NCBI GenBank assembly: GCA_015501055.1
Contig: JADNYV010000029.1
Coordinates: 186,001-250,000 of the forward strand
DNA length: 64,000 nucleotides
Source: Mucidula mucida
Taxonomy: Eukaryota > Basidiomycota > Agaricomycetes > Agaricales > Physalacriaceae
Direction: 5' to 3'
A model generated the notes under the pieces. The model was not told where the DNA came from and searched no databases. It saw only the letters and a program-made list of their open reading frames with translations. The position numbers and the translations under genes were made by a program. Positions 43,780 to 56,154 of this stretch are shown in pieces. How positions within the stretch are numbered: the first letter of the stretch is position 1; the number at the start of each line of letters is the position of its first letter.

Positions 43780-45632
43780 TTAGAAGATGAGCTGTAGCGT
43801 GTACGCAGATAGGACCGTCATGGACAAAAACATCAAGATGTATTGTGGGATGAGGAAAGCAGATAAATGCTCAGCATCTCCAGTGCCACTGTACACTTGT
43901 GTGACAAAGACCTGGGTCGTCGCCGTCGGGAGGCAGGAGAAAAATCTACATTCCAAGTCAGTCAAGACCGGGAGAACGCAGAAAAGGAGCTCACATGCAA
44001 ACGAACTGCAGCACCTTGTCTTCTCGCGAGATGAAATCGACATGAATCAGCGCCTCGCAAATCAACACCCCGAATATTGGCAGTAACAGCATCCGTCCCA
44101 CCGCCAACGAAAAAATGGCCCCGAGCGGGAGACTCGGCCATTGGCTACGCGGGACATTCAACCTCGCCAACGCGGATCCCAGGCAAATCAAGTTAAGAGG
44201 AACACTCGCAGCGCCCATGAACTCTGTAAAGTCGTAGAACACCGCTAGAGGGGGGTGACCGTCTGGTGCGGAGGGCATATAATATCCATCGACCACAACA
44301 AAGAGCGCTTTCAGGGGTTGTATGAGGGCGACAGGGAAGGAGATGATGATGGCGAGCGAAGCTGGCATGCAAAGCGATTGCAAGATGCCCTTGAATACAT
44401 TCAAGGCGCGAAGGCCGTACGACATAGCGGGAACAACAGGCGATGCGACACCAACTTGCTTAGCTTCTTGTATGGGCGTCAGAGGTCGTGAAGTATAACC
44501 ATCTCGGCCGACGTCAGTGACAGTGGGCGCTGGTGAGGCGAAGGCGAGTTTTTCGTCTGTAACGCACCCTACTGCGGAAGGCGGCCTCGTGGGTCCTTCG
44601 GTGGGAACAACAGTCGTGGCTTCGTCGTAGAAAGAGACATGTCTCCGGGCATTAGGACGGACGATCGGATTACCTGAATCGCTGCTTGAAACTTGTTCGC
44701 TGTGACTGGCTTCGACTGAGTGAGGTTCTTCGTTGCCTTGCTTTTCAGGATCAACCGATTGGACGTCTTCGAAGTCCTGATGAGGAGTTCGTTGAATGAG
44801 GCGGCGAAATTTCTGAATGGTGCGCAGATGTTTTTGTTTCATGGCTGCTTGCACTTCTTCTGGTTCGATATCGGGACCGTCAAAGTCCATAGCGATCAAT
44901 CGGTTTCCGCCCAATGGAAAGAATGTAATCTGGAGGCAAGTCAGTCAAAGCAAAACGATCCGTTCATACTGACCATGTAGTACAAGATCAACGCGGAGAT
45001 GTACGCGACAGACAAATTCTGGTCTGATTCGCCTAGAAAAGGAGAGGAGGCGGTGATGCTCATAATAACAGCCGTCGCTGTCAGTCTATTATCAGGACGG
45101 ACGCGTGATGAAAAGAATTGCGAACTCACGCAGGTCGCCATAATTACCCCAACCGCCCGCGACCAAGGATTCCGTATCGAAAACGATGGGGGACCCAGAA
45201 AAGCTGTTTGACGACCCAAGCAATTGCGAAACCCAAGACCTGGTAGATGGCAGCAATGGCGACCAGCGGTCCTGGGGAGTGCATGTAATTAAACAATCGC
45301 TATCGTACACAACCGCTCCGTACCTAGGACGCCGATATTCGACGAGTCGAAGGCGGGCACGATTTTTGAGAACATGAGGCATGGCGCTGTGATATTCTTG
45401 CTCGGAGGGTAAGCGTTTTTCTGTTGAGTCATGTTATAGCACACACCAAAGCGATCTGGCCAGCTCCTCTAGCTGCTACCGATGGAAAAATGTCTGCCTT
45501 CGTTATGATGAATCCTCCCGCGACACATAATATTCTGCGGGCGTCGTCAGAAAGCGCCAGAACACGAGCGAAAACGCACAATTTTATCAGGGGTCGCAAG
45601 GCGACAAAGATCAGAGCGCCGACAGAGAGCAT
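43780..45632 (-). CDS. Auxin efflux carrier (AEC)-family membrane transporter
   Basis: A multi-exon gene. The first exon (from the ATG at 45630-45632) gives MLSVGALIFVALRPLIKLCV. The next exons give NITAPCLMFSKIVPAF, a helix ending WVVKQLFWVPHRFRYG and AGGWGNYGDL. SITASSPFLGESDQNLSVAYIS follows, then a long hydrophilic Ser/Pro-rich loop of about 150 residues. Five C-terminal membrane helices include MGAASVPLNLICLGSALARL and CLPTATTQVFVTQVYSG. The two-bundle layout with a central cytosolic loop is that of the Mem_trans/AEC family. Fungal members (ECM3-like) sit in internal or plasma membranes; the substrate is unknown. Introns are about 50 nt. Confidence 0.83.
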
Positions 45633-47270
45633 TCTGACGATAGTTTACAGAGACGGGAAGAGAAAAAAGTGTCGTTAGTGAGTCATAAAAGTGGGGGCCC
45701 ATCCAATCAGCTGTGGAAGTGGTTAAGATTAAAAACAACAAGTGGGAACACTGGAAACATCTGGGAAACATGATGGTATATTACTTTTATGATCCAGGGT
45801 TTCCACGTGGCGGGCGTTTTGGAGATCGAAACTTCAAACGCCAAACAGACTTAGCTTCGTGCACCAAGGTCTGTACAACTGCCTAGAATCAGTTCTCCAA
45901 ATACTACGGTACTCAGTGACAGTAACAGTCCCTTGTTGGCGTAGGACGCTGGCGACGCTACTAGGAGCTTCGTCTGGCACGGTGTTGTCGGACTTTCGGA
46001 ACGCTCGGACCGTTATCTAGTCCGATTCGAGACCGGCCTGTGTAGGTTCGCGCCTCACGCTGGGCGCACAGTCGGTCGGGACTCGGTTACGATAAGCTTG
46101 GACTTCACAGATTAGATTACTCGCCTCTCTATAATAGCACCTCTTCGTAATAGCACCTCATGTTTCTTTCATATTGTACTTACTTTCTTACTTACTGTCG
46201 CATCTCTTTATACCTACGATAATAGCACATCATGTATTCATTACCTTACAGTACTTATAGGTCTTGCGTTGTAGTCTACAATCTATCGAACAACCCACTT
46301 CGCACGCACACGCATCGTCCGAACTGAGTTCTCTGCACGCAGAGCAGTCCGCATCCCTACATCTGGCTCCAAGAACGGTGAATGTTAGTCACAGTGCCCA
46401 GGATAGACGAAAATGGTATGTAGACACCTACATCACGTTGCACCAGTGCACCTCGACGAGAGCGCCACTGCTCGTCAGGATGACTGCGTGAGTGTCATCT
46501 TGTCTGTCTGGATGAACATGCATGGACTGTCGCACCAGTGCACCTCGACGAGAGCGCCGCTGCTCGTCAGGACGACTGCGTGGGTGTCACCTTGCAAGTG
46601 TCAATGTCTGCCTCAAATAGGATAGTGCTCCTCGCCAGGGTGACGGCGTTTGGTGAGCCGTGTGCTGCTGGAGCGACAAGGGGTGGCCTGAGAGCAACAT
46701 AGGAGGCTGTTTACGGGCTGTTGCGGGCGTTGACAGGGAGAATTCGGGTTTGAACCGCGCGAGGATGTCTCTCTTGGTCTGCGCGTACTGTTTCAGGACG
46801 AGCAAGACAGATACGCCGTTTGTGTGATAGTAGACGGCCAGTGATGAGGCACTCGATGGTGACGCAGCAACAGATGACATGGACGCGGATGAGTACATGG
46901 CACTCTCGTTGCGGGGTTTGGGATAGTCACGGACAATGGATCTTGTTATATTTTCTGTTAATCAATCCGGCTTAATGGGATGACTATCATGGGGTCTGAT
47001 AGTCGTTCGTCATCTCGTCATGTATGCAGGCGACGGCAACTTGTGTGCCCAATCAAATGTGACATTGCATAGGCGACCGTGAGCGCGGGCCGGAACGCGT
47101 GAGCACGGACTCGCCTCTGTCGCTAATATGTGGCAGGGGTGAGCAGCCCCAACTCATACTCATACTCATACTCAAGTCGAACTTATTTGAAAATCGTAGC
47201 TTTGAACTTGGTAAAGTGGAACATTGAAGGATGGTTCTATTCTGGTGGTCAACGTTCCTACATCAGTACT
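45633..47270. other. Intergenic with a short duplicated unit, no supported gene
   Basis: About 1.6 kb. It contains a duplicated 62-bp unit at 46441-46594, three AATAGCACCTC-like words near 46130-46225, and a TGTTGG-start segment from 45936 that could be an LTR remnant. A 103-codon open frame at 46587-46898 on the - strand has no recognisable domain. Confidence 0.45.
46441..46594 (+). repeat. Tandem duplication, two 62-bp units 92 bp apart
   Basis: Units at 46441-46502 and 46533-46594 start CACCAGTGCACCTCGACGAG and differ at only a few positions, with about 30 bp of unrelated sequence between them. Confidence 0.7.
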
Positions 47271-49522
47271 TCACTCGCGTCGCACAAATTTCAAGGGAAC
47301 ATCGTTGATACCCAGTGTCACGACGACGCGAGCATCCAGCACCCTGTTTCTCCACTCTTCCTTCGTCTCGCCTTCGTTTAGAATGGGTTTGATTTCCCAA
47401 TCCCGAAGTAGCAACGTGAGGAAGCTGACCGCCTCGGTGGTAGCAAATTTGCGACCGACGCACGCGCGAGGACCTAAAGGTATGACCTCTTTGAATCATT
47501 GTGTAGATTGATGACTTGATGTCAGCACTCACCAACACTGAACGCAGTGAAGGCTTCCGACTCGTTCGGTACCCCATACCATCGGGCGGGCTTGTATAAC
47601 TCGGGTTCATCGAAATATCGAGGGTTGTATTCTGAGGATGGAGATCAGTGCAGTCCTTATAAACGAAAGAAAAGACACCGACGAACGCCAACCATATCAA
47701 CAACGATCTGCCCTCCTTTCGGAACTGGCATGGATGTGAACCCGTCTTGGCCTAGAGGATTTGGAATTTGTAAGACGGTGTCCTTGGTCGCTTCTCTAAT
47801 CAGGAGGTGTCCAGCGGCTGTAAACATAGAGTGAGCGATGCTGTCCCTACAAGTCAATTTCGCGCTTACGGAACATTCTGAGAGCCTCGTAGAAGACGGC
47901 AAGAACCTTGTCAAGTCGCGTATAATCTTCAACAGTCTGAAAACATGAGATACTTGATGGATTAGTGCGTCAGGGCGACTCACGGGTTCGGCTCGTCCAT
48001 CTAGGACTTGTTTAATCTGGTCATGAACTTCTTGCTGTATCTCCTCGTGTATAGAAAGGAAACCCAGGGTCGCTGCCAAGGAATGCGCAGTGGTTTCTAT
48101 CATACGTTAGAGGTGAACAACAGACATTGCGAACTGGACGCACCATGACCAGCGAACAGAAGCACCCATACATTCCCAATCTATGAAAAGTAATGAGCTC
48201 GTGCCACAGAATGGGACTAAACACGCATACGAACCACTTCAAGATCATCCAAAGCATACTTGCCATCTTCGGCATGGTTCGCCTGCATGATCAGGTTGAA
48301 GACGTTCACTTGTTCCGTTTCAATATCCACGACCCCGTTACTGATGTCTTCTCGTCGTTTGGTCACTTGTTTGCGCATAAACTTCGTTAGGACCTCATAA
48401 GCCGTCATAGCGGGTGCGAAACTACAACAGTGACATAATGAGCACCCTAGAGACGAATGTTTGCTATGCCGCACTCACCGCTTCAACCTCAAGTCCTTCA
48501 ACCACTTTGGCGCAAAGGTTAAGAAGAGGCTTTCTTCAGCGACAAGACGGAAGGCTTCATTGACGGACATATCGCCATCGTGCTCCGATGCTTGAAGAGG
48601 TGTAATCCTATGGAGCGTGGGATTAGATGACATAGATCCGGAAACTTGACTCATGCGCACCAATCGAAAGGGAACCCGAAACCACAGCGGCCAATGATCA
48701 ACAAAGCAAGCTATGAGCGTATTAAGGCAGAGGTGCAATAACCAGTTTGAAAAGCGAACCTTGAAAGTCAATGACTGTACGGCGGTAACGTTGACTTCCT
48801 TAGCCCCATCCCAGCCTTCCGCGCGCATCATATCGTAGTATGTCGTGGCAGTGAAACTCCAGACAGACTCATATCTAGACACAATTATTAGCAACGCTCT
48901 GAACAAATAGACAAGCGGCACGGACAGTTTGTTGTTGAATGCGGGGCCCACGATACGTCGGTGTTTCCTCCAAACGTCAGTATCTGAGGCGACAAGATTC
49001 ATGCCCCATAGCCTTACGAGTCCATCAACGAACGCCGTGCAACAGATAGACGAAGAAACGCACAAAAGAGTTCTGCTCGCCGACACGGGCTTGATGAAAT
49101 CAGTCTTGTGTCCCCCAATAATGACTTGTCTAGCAACGTCTAAGTTTGAGGTGTAGATGGCGGGTGCGCCGATGAGGAACGGCACGACAGAAACGTTCTC
49201 TCCGCTTTTATAAACTACGCCGAAGGTCAGTAACAGGCTCGATGGACGATGTAGTGAACGAGGACACACAGGTTCTTCTCAGGACCCAGTGCGCCTCAGC
49301 GTTCATGTTCCACCATGACGTCTTGAAGAGAACGCCAGGAAGTCCAAGCGGCTTGAAAGGAGGGCGAAAACCGGGGAGATGCTGAACGCTCTAGAAACAC
49401 GATGAGTACGCTCAAAGGAGACGAACCACATAAAGCACCTGTAGTTTCTGACGGTATCGCACAAGTCTGGATAAAACCAGTACGACGAGCAGGAGAGAAG
49501 TACCCTGGAGAGTCGACAGCAT
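47271..49522 (-). CDS. Cytochrome P450 monooxygenase (copy B, intact)
   Basis: About 14 exons with introns of 45-60 nt give a protein of about 525 residues, the normal length of a microsomal P450. The start (ATG at 49520-49522) is followed by a membrane anchor (LLLVVLVLSRLVRY) and a proline-rich hinge (LPGFRPPFKPLGLPG). Then come the C-helix WRKHR, I-helix AGHETT (oxygen activation), K-helix EALR (ExxR), PARW in the meander, and the heme loop FSVG|PRACVG, with the Cys as axial heme ligand and an intron inside the motif. Every exon is open under GT-AG splicing. It would work in the ER with a P450 reductase; the substrate is unknown. The subfamily is not assigned. It is the living counterpart of the pseudogene at 4772-6949. 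Confidence 0.88.
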
Positions 49523-49970
49523 GACGGGGGAAGTTTAGTCAAGAGATTGCATTGGGTACAGTTTGAGCCGCATGATTGATTGACTTTGTTCGTGGGACAC
49601 GAGAACGCTGCGACAGCATGGTGCATACCATTTGGAATGACAGCATCATTCCACATTTCCCGTACGGTGCTTGACATGCAGCTAGGCTACGGGCTACTAG
49701 TCATCAGGGTATGGCCAGCTACGGAAGCTACGTGGGCTATCAAAGATACCGGAGCTCCTCGATCGCCCAGTAGCCAAAGGGTTTTTCCTGATGTTGTTTC
49801 GACTATGTATGGCAGCGTATACATCTAAACTGCTATTAGCGGGAGTTCAAGATAAGACACAAAGAACTTACTAGAGTAGAGAGGCTTTCTCTGTTATAGT
49901 AGGACGTTAGTGCCTGCTAACCAAAAAGTTACAGTGTAACAACGCAAATCCACGACGGCACTCACTTCCA
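49523..49970. other. Spacer between P450 and TSR2 copies
   Basis: About 450 bp, longer than the 310-bp spacer of copy A. Only the TSR2-proximal part (CACTCACTTC-ATCATCG) is clearly alike between the two copies. Confidence 0.5.
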
Positions 49971-50531
49971 TCATCGTTTACCTTTGCCTTTCACAAGAGT
50001 GAACCCGTCCTGGTCAATTACCGGCTCTTTTTTCCCACAATAAGAATCGATCAACTGTGGCACGCGGTCGCCAGATTCATTCGCCTCCTCTTCATCTCCA
50101 CTCTCGTCATCCCCATCTGTATCCTCCCACTCTTCCTCAGCAACCGGAACATCCATATTTTTACCCTTCAGCTTATCCGCCGTCTCTTCGAATTTTGACA
50201 GCAGTTTATCAACACCCATTCGGCTAACCTCCCACATCTTGACAATGTCGATTGCCACCGGCTCAGCACTCCCGTCCTCCACCTCGGTATCGAATTCGTC
50301 AGACATGACCTGGAGCAGAGTTTATTCGACGTATTGGTCGTCCGGAGTCAAAGCTTGCTCTTCAAAAGCATCGACAATGACAGAGGCGAGCCATGTTCGT
50401 TTTTCTGGTCCGCCGGGACCGCCTCAGCTTTCTTGGATGGCCAACGACAGGGTGTGCCATGTTTTTAGACGCGCTACGACACCGCGAGCGAAGAGAACTG
50501 AAGAAGACGGCGGTCTACTCGGGGCGCTTAT
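49971..50531 (-). pseudogene. TSR2: TSR2 pseudogene (copy B)
   Basis: It aligns over its whole length with the intact TSR2 at 7261-7821, both exactly 561 bp with no indel needed. The start codon is ATA instead of ATG (50529-50531). Codon 36, the Trp of the WGG signature, is TGA (50424-50426). Codon 70, Glu in VEEILLQ, is TAA (50322-50324). An in-frame ATG remains after the second stop and leaves 111 codons open, but these lack the WGG motif. The acidic region and GKGKR tail are still intact. Confidence 0.93.
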
Positions 50532-50829
50532 GGCAGTCGAAGATCAAAAAATGGATTTGCTCGTGTTATGTTTAGGGCCCCTCGGCTGGCGGTCAATGCC
50601 TTTTAGGGACACCTCTCATTTGCTTGCAAAACAAGATCCTCTTCTCAACACGATGGAAAGTCATGCCACTGTTCGTTGACTGCGGGCCAATTCAATAGTC
50701 CCATTCAAGTGCCTTCTGAAGCTGTACTAGGAAGGAACGAACTGAATCACCCTGAAACAATTAATACACGCGATGACTATGTACTTATCGAAAAGTTACA
50801 GATGAAGGAAACCACTTCATAACTTCCCG

Positions 50830-51816
50830 TTAAGGCGAGATCGTGACGGCGAGGAATAAACTCGTATGCGCCGCCACAGGCCTCACGGTAATGTTATACC
50901 CGAGCTCCTGAGGGAACGTATATACCGCCGACGGTCCTCCAGGAGGCTTGAAGAAGTGCGCATTCGAGCTATTATTGGGGAACCCATACGCAACTCTGTA
51001 ATAGGGCGCAGTTCCAATGCCAAACATCTGGTAGGGCACATGAATGTCGACGCCGAACCAGTAGCCCGTGTTAGGGTCTACCCATTCAACGAAACCTTCA
51101 CCATCTACGGCGATGACCGACAGCGTTTGGTACCACGCAAGGGACTCGACGCCACCCGTTGACTGCAACTTTCCGCCAGGCGATGTTATGATGGTGCCCA
51201 GAACGGCATCGATGTCGCATTCCCACTCGCCGAGGAGGAGGCTCGTTGGAGAAAAGTTTTCAAACTGGATTTGAAAATCTGGCTCCGCGACGTTGCTTGT
51301 AGAGTTGGCTGTGATATTTTTCGCTGTAGTTGTTGTAGTCAGCACATCGGTCAGGAAACTGCAAAAGAGATGCACACCGTAGGCAGCTAAGAGTTCAAGC
51401 ATCCACTCCCCTACATCAACAATCTCGTCCATGAGATCAGCGCCATTGACGACAACGTATTCGTCCGTCCAGTACGACAGCGAGTCCGTACTGAAGAGAA
51501 GCGTATAGACCAGTTCGCCTGAGTTTCCGTCGAGGGTGGTGAAGATATCACCGGCATCCAGTGCAGTGATGACGGCGTCTTTACCGCCCGTCATGGCCTG
51601 AGCAAACTCTCTGACAGCGGTAGCATCGACGAACTGGTAAAGCGTGGTCGGCTCGTTAGCCACCTCGCAGAACCATTGATTGTTGAATCCCCAGATCAAG
51701 GTCTCGCTGAAGGCGAGGATAAGAGGCGCTGCTAGGGAGAGCAGCAATAACGCAAGAGTTACAGCGAGCATGCTAGGCAAGTATGAGCACCATCGTCGTT
51801 TGTTAAGACTCGGCAT
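50830..51816 (-). CDS. Unknown membrane-anchored/secretory protein
   Basis: A single exon of 328 residues with no family I recognise. A basic N-terminus (MPSLNKRRW) precedes a strong hydrophobic helix (about residues 14-36), so it is either a signal peptide or a signal anchor. The rest looks extracellular: few Lys, several N-glycosylation sequons (for example NITANST and NNSS), paired Cys around residues 45-200 and Trp/Tyr-rich segments. A second hydrophobic end (SLFLAVTISP) closes the protein. The 51.8-53.4 kb stretch upstream has no supported gene. Confidence 0.6.
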   Translation of the reverse strand: MPSLNKRRWCSYLPSMLAVTLALLLLSLAAPLILAFSETLIWGFNNQWFCEVANEPTTLYQFVDATAVREFAQAMTGGKDAVITALDAGDIFTTLDGNSGELVYTLLFSTDSLSYWTDEYVVVNGADLMDEIVDVGEWMLELLAAYGVHLFCSFLTDVLTTTTTAKNITANSTSNVAEPDFQIQFENFSPTSLLLGEWECDIDAVLGTIITSPGGKLQSTGGVESLAWYQTLSVIAVDGEGFVEWVDPNTGYWFGVDIHVPYQMFGIGTAPYYRVAYGFPNNSSNAHFFKPPGGPSAVYTFPQELGYNITVRPVAAHTSLFLAVTISP

Positions 51817-53384
51817 ATCAAGTACCTTGAAAGAGTAGACCTGGGAGTCTGATGAATCTCTTCAGCGAAATCCTCAGCTTTTCAAGTGTTCAAGGCTCGA
51901 GACTGAGGTATATCCCGAGCAACTTGAACAGAGCATGCGACCTCATTTTCTCCTGATCTCTACAGATATTTAATGACAGATTGACGTGTCCAATGTTCAG
52001 GAACTGCTCACGTACTCTCCAGAAACTGGGCGCGGGATCGTGAAGTATTTGCTTGGAACGTCAAACGACCACCAAGTGTCATTGAGCACTGCACAGCGTC
52101 GGTTTCGTGTCATGCCTTGGTCGTCAGAAATTCGCTTTTGTTCAGTCGCGGCAGTAGTGTTCTTGGGTTTTGACATTAGTAAACCGGCGCATTGATAGGA
52201 CTTACACTGATCTTAAGATGTCAAAGTCCAGTAGTCTGAGTGCCAGACCAGGTACATGATTGCGTCCCAATGAAGCCTAGACCGCGCCCGATATGTAAGG
52301 AAGAGCGCCTTGATGGTGTCGTCGACGGTGCATCAACCTATTCAATTATATTCTTCGTGCGTGAAAGCGACAGTTAAGGATACGAGAGTGTCGGGAACAT
52401 CTACACCTCAGACGCTCTTTGTATTGAGAGATCAAGGGCAAGGCAAGTAGTACCAGTAAATCACTTCTACTTGGTGTAGATAAATATTGAAGAGCTCGTT
52501 CCTTCCAGGACCCCTGGCAAACTTTTTAGCAATGAATCATACAAAGCGAACGAGGAAGTCGTTACTGGCGATAGAATACCCGCAAAGTTTCCCAGACCAT
52601 CCGACACAGTGACCTCTCTTGTTGTGTAGATGTTACATCAAGCCTTCGAAACCTTGAGGAGAGCCAGCCGACACACAGCGAACAGCCATTTCCAGTCTGA
52701 TCAGCCATATAAGAGTTTGGCAACACATAATCGGCTGACTGCAAGCACGTACCGATCAGAGTCTCCTGGCGAAGAGCAACCCACTCTGACATGCGCGCAG
52801 GCTGCGTGTCCAGGACGCCACGATAGTAGCTGAATGTTTCGCGTCGAAGGTGCATGAGTACGTTTATTTAGCCTCGTATTAGCGTGAGACAGGTATTCCA
52901 GGCAATTCAGGGGGCGGAGAGCATCGAGCGCTTGTGTTCCCGTCGATACTGGTCTGGATCGTTCTGGAGAAGGGCCTGTTGGTATATAGTTAAACGCAAA
53001 TAGAGATGAGCATGCCTTAAGTATGAGCGTTGCGAGAGGCGACGACCCGGAGACACTGCCGTTGAAATGTACAACGAATGGTGGAGGAAGGCAAAGATCA
53101 TGCGCCGATGCTGCCTTGCCACATCTCAGAGAATCGATTTCATGAAAATCCACGCATACCGGCACGAGCCTCGACATGATATTCTTTGAAATTCAGAGCT
53201 AGTTCAAGCAACCCTCAGGAAACCCAGCAAGTCATCAGTAGAGCTCCATAAGCCCAGAAGCAGTTGCAGAGGCTTCATAGTTCTTCGAGTTAAAAACTGC
53301 TCTTTGACTTGAGTAACAAACAATAAGTTACTGCACATAGTTATACACATCGCACAATGCTCCGATACATAGCAGCCCTCCACA
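51817..53384. other. Intergenic; possible unrecognised gene remnant
   Basis: On the - strand, two segments look protein-like: one around 52985-53050 (YQQALLQNDPDQYRREHKRS) and one around 52745-52815 (YYRGVLDTQPARMSEWVALR). They could be consecutive exons of one gene, but a TGA directly follows the first and I cannot build an intact model or name the family. Confidence 0.3.
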
Positions 53385-55168
53385 TCAATACCTCACCACA
53401 TGCGCGTCAATCAACCCCCTCCCACACATATCATCCCACTGTGCCCTATCCTTAGCCCCCAACTGAGGAAAAACCCGTCCATTGAACGAATACTCTCCGC
53501 GCATCCTCACCACTTCCAACGCACCACACTCCGCCCGCATACCAACCATATCCAAAAAGCCCTCGGTAATAAACTTCCAGTCCGCGCCTCTCCGAGTTTC
53601 CTTCGCAAACAAGCTGATACACAGCGTTTGCAAGCGCGGAATACACACTTTCTCCCCCAGAAAGCGCGTCAACACAGACATTTGGTCGTTGATACTGGGC
53701 CGGCCCCCAGACGAGATCGCCAGCATCTCCAGATCCGGGACGAGCCCAAGCAGCATGGACATCGAGCCCTCCTCCCACTGCGCACTATGCAAGTGGAGAG
53801 ACACAAGGCTTGAACACCGCGAGTGCCGGAGGAGGCTGATAACACGGGGGACCAAATGCTCATTTAGTATGAGAATCGGGCTAACATCATAACCAACGTC
53901 CAAGTTGACGAGGTTAGGCAGCGCGATGTCGTTCAGCCATTGCTCCTCACCCACGCGAAGGGAAGTGACATTTTCGCACACAGTCCGAGGAGTATCCTCG
54001 CGGGGCAGCAACACAGTCCAGGGAATACCAATGTGACCGCGTCGGGGAGCGTAAGAGAACGACATTAACTCTTCCCTTGAAATAGCACCATCAAGCTCGG
54101 ACCTGCAACAGAAATTCACGTCGGTCAGATTACAAAACTCGCGCATGACGGTAAGCAATGAAGGCCTGTGGGTGCTCTTGTTGGGATAACTCCCGACGTG
54201 CAGGTACCGAATATTCTGCTTCACGCGCGGATCCAACACGACCTGCTTAAGCCGGATATAACACAAATCCACCCGCGTGAGCTTGGGGCAATCTCAAACG
54301 CAGAAATTTTATCTCTGCGGTCAAACCCACCGCGCTCCACATGGAGCGTCAGGGCTTCCAGTTGTGGAACGCGTCCACGAACACTTTGGAGGAGCAGCGC
54401 ATTATCGGTTGTGATCACTGAAAACTCGGCGGATCGCCACCTCCACGAATGCTCCATCAAGAGTGAGAGAAGGTCCTCGCTAAATGCAAGGTTGCATCTG
54501 AACACAAATTCCAATGGAAGGCCGCGAGAGCACTCCAGCACCTCGCGGAGGCGGCACACATTGTGATGAGATATCCCCCGTAGTATTGGTACAACAACGA
54601 GGATCGAGGACCACAGCCACGGATAGAAATGGGATGCGCGGCGCCATTGTTGGCACACCTGGCCGACAACGTGAATGGGATCCAGTGGATTGAAAACATC
54701 GACCTGCGACTTATGAGCACGAACGAAGAGAAAGACCTCCTCCCAAATCTCTGGGGGTATTCGGCGGACAGCGGAAGTTATAGAGCAGACTCGCTCTTGA
54801 AGACGCTGCAGGTGGTCACGCAGTGTCTTTTGCTCGTCAATGGATGCAGACTGATTCGATGGCGTCGCGGAACTATGGGGGATGGTAGCCAAGGCAAACG
54901 TATCCGTCGCGGGGTCGAATCGTGAAATCTGGTCGAAAAAAAGACGACCAAATTCTGAGACAATGACGGTGTCCTGGGATGATGGCGCATCGTTGGTCCG
55001 AAGGAGGTGTTGGATGGTGGTGAGGAAGCGTTGGACGTTGGAGGAGAGAGAGGTAGGAAGGGACCCAATTTGTTCAATTCTCCAGGTAAATCCTGCAACG
55101 TCGGCTGAAGAATTTCTCCTCGCCGCGACAACGCGGGATGGCGCCGACGCCGTGCTCGAGGACATCAT
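53385..55168 (-). pseudogene. F-box/LRR-like gene with one frameshift
   Basis: The N-terminal frame (54221-55168) has the leader LLRTNDAPSSQDTVIVSE, a coiled-coil-like helix and an F-box (RRIPPEIWEEVF ... VGQVCQQWRRASHFYPWLW). Homology to the paralogue at 57297-59033 then continues, one base out of frame, in the frame covering 53385-54272 (VDLCYIRLKQVVLDPRVKQNI ...). The break lies at the C-run complementary to GGGG at 54285-54288, between FEIAP and the expected KLTRVDL. With one more C the gene would be open over about 590 codons, so it is either freshly broken or an assembly slip. Confidence 0.7.
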
Positions 55169-56154
55169 GTAGGCAAGTTTAATTGGAATCTAGTCATTTC
55201 GTCGGTCAGAAATAGCAAGAAATTGAAGAGGACGTACAAGAGGAGACTGAGATCGAGTTATGGCAGAAAGAAAGAAGATAACGGGCATGAGAGCGTGTAG
55301 ATGCTGAGACGCCAAATCAGAACAAACAGAGCGAACCATTGTTCAAGGCCAACGTTCAAAACAGGTAACTGCGGAAAAACATAAATGGCGTGGTACTGTG
55401 GACAATTGTCGATGCTTACCCGAGCAGCAGATGATGCACATCTACAAAGGGCAACACGCGCTGGTATGAAATAGCTTCTATCATCTTTGTCGAGTGCAGC
55501 CGACGAGTTGCTGTGTCTTATGAGTGCCACGACGAGGATACCTTTGTACGCGCTGCGATTTGCACACCGCCGGTAGTGCTGCATTCAATCGTTGAAGCCT
55601 CCGCGCGACAAAAGCGTTGTCTCGCTAACATTGTTAAATACTTGGAAGCTATCCCTCAAGCCGTTGACCGTATCAAAGCGCGGCCCTGAGAAACTTGTGT
55701 CCTGGTTGCTCGCTACGTGTTCTCCAGAGTATACGGAAACGCCCAATTCCCAGTGTTAAGAGACAAGGAGCGGAACATGCCTGTAGGCGCCACAGATCGT
55801 GAATCCTTGGATGACTGAAAAAGAATAATCCAGGCGGGCGTCCTGCGAATGCCATATGGCGTAGGGGTGAAACGCAGGATTGAATATTGGCGCCCATATC
55901 CATAGCGCAAGCGAATGTACTGGATTTCAGAGACCTTACAAAGATGGGGTTGATACAGGCCGAGGAGAGAGCCGGGCTGTGAGCTCCTGCTCCTCAGAAA
56001 ATACGAGCTGCAGTATACAGCAACATTTTTCGGACGCGGCACGACAGAAAATCAACCGTATTTCGAGCAGCAACGAGATGGGATGGAAGGAAGGTATTCC
56101 GGTACATGCCGGTCACGTCTTATCATTTCGACGTGTTACTTTCTTCTGGCTATC

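Noticed and set aside
46264..46898. Small frames in and after the 62-bp repeat
   Set aside because: They are made by the repeat or have no recognisable similarity; not enough to call a gene.
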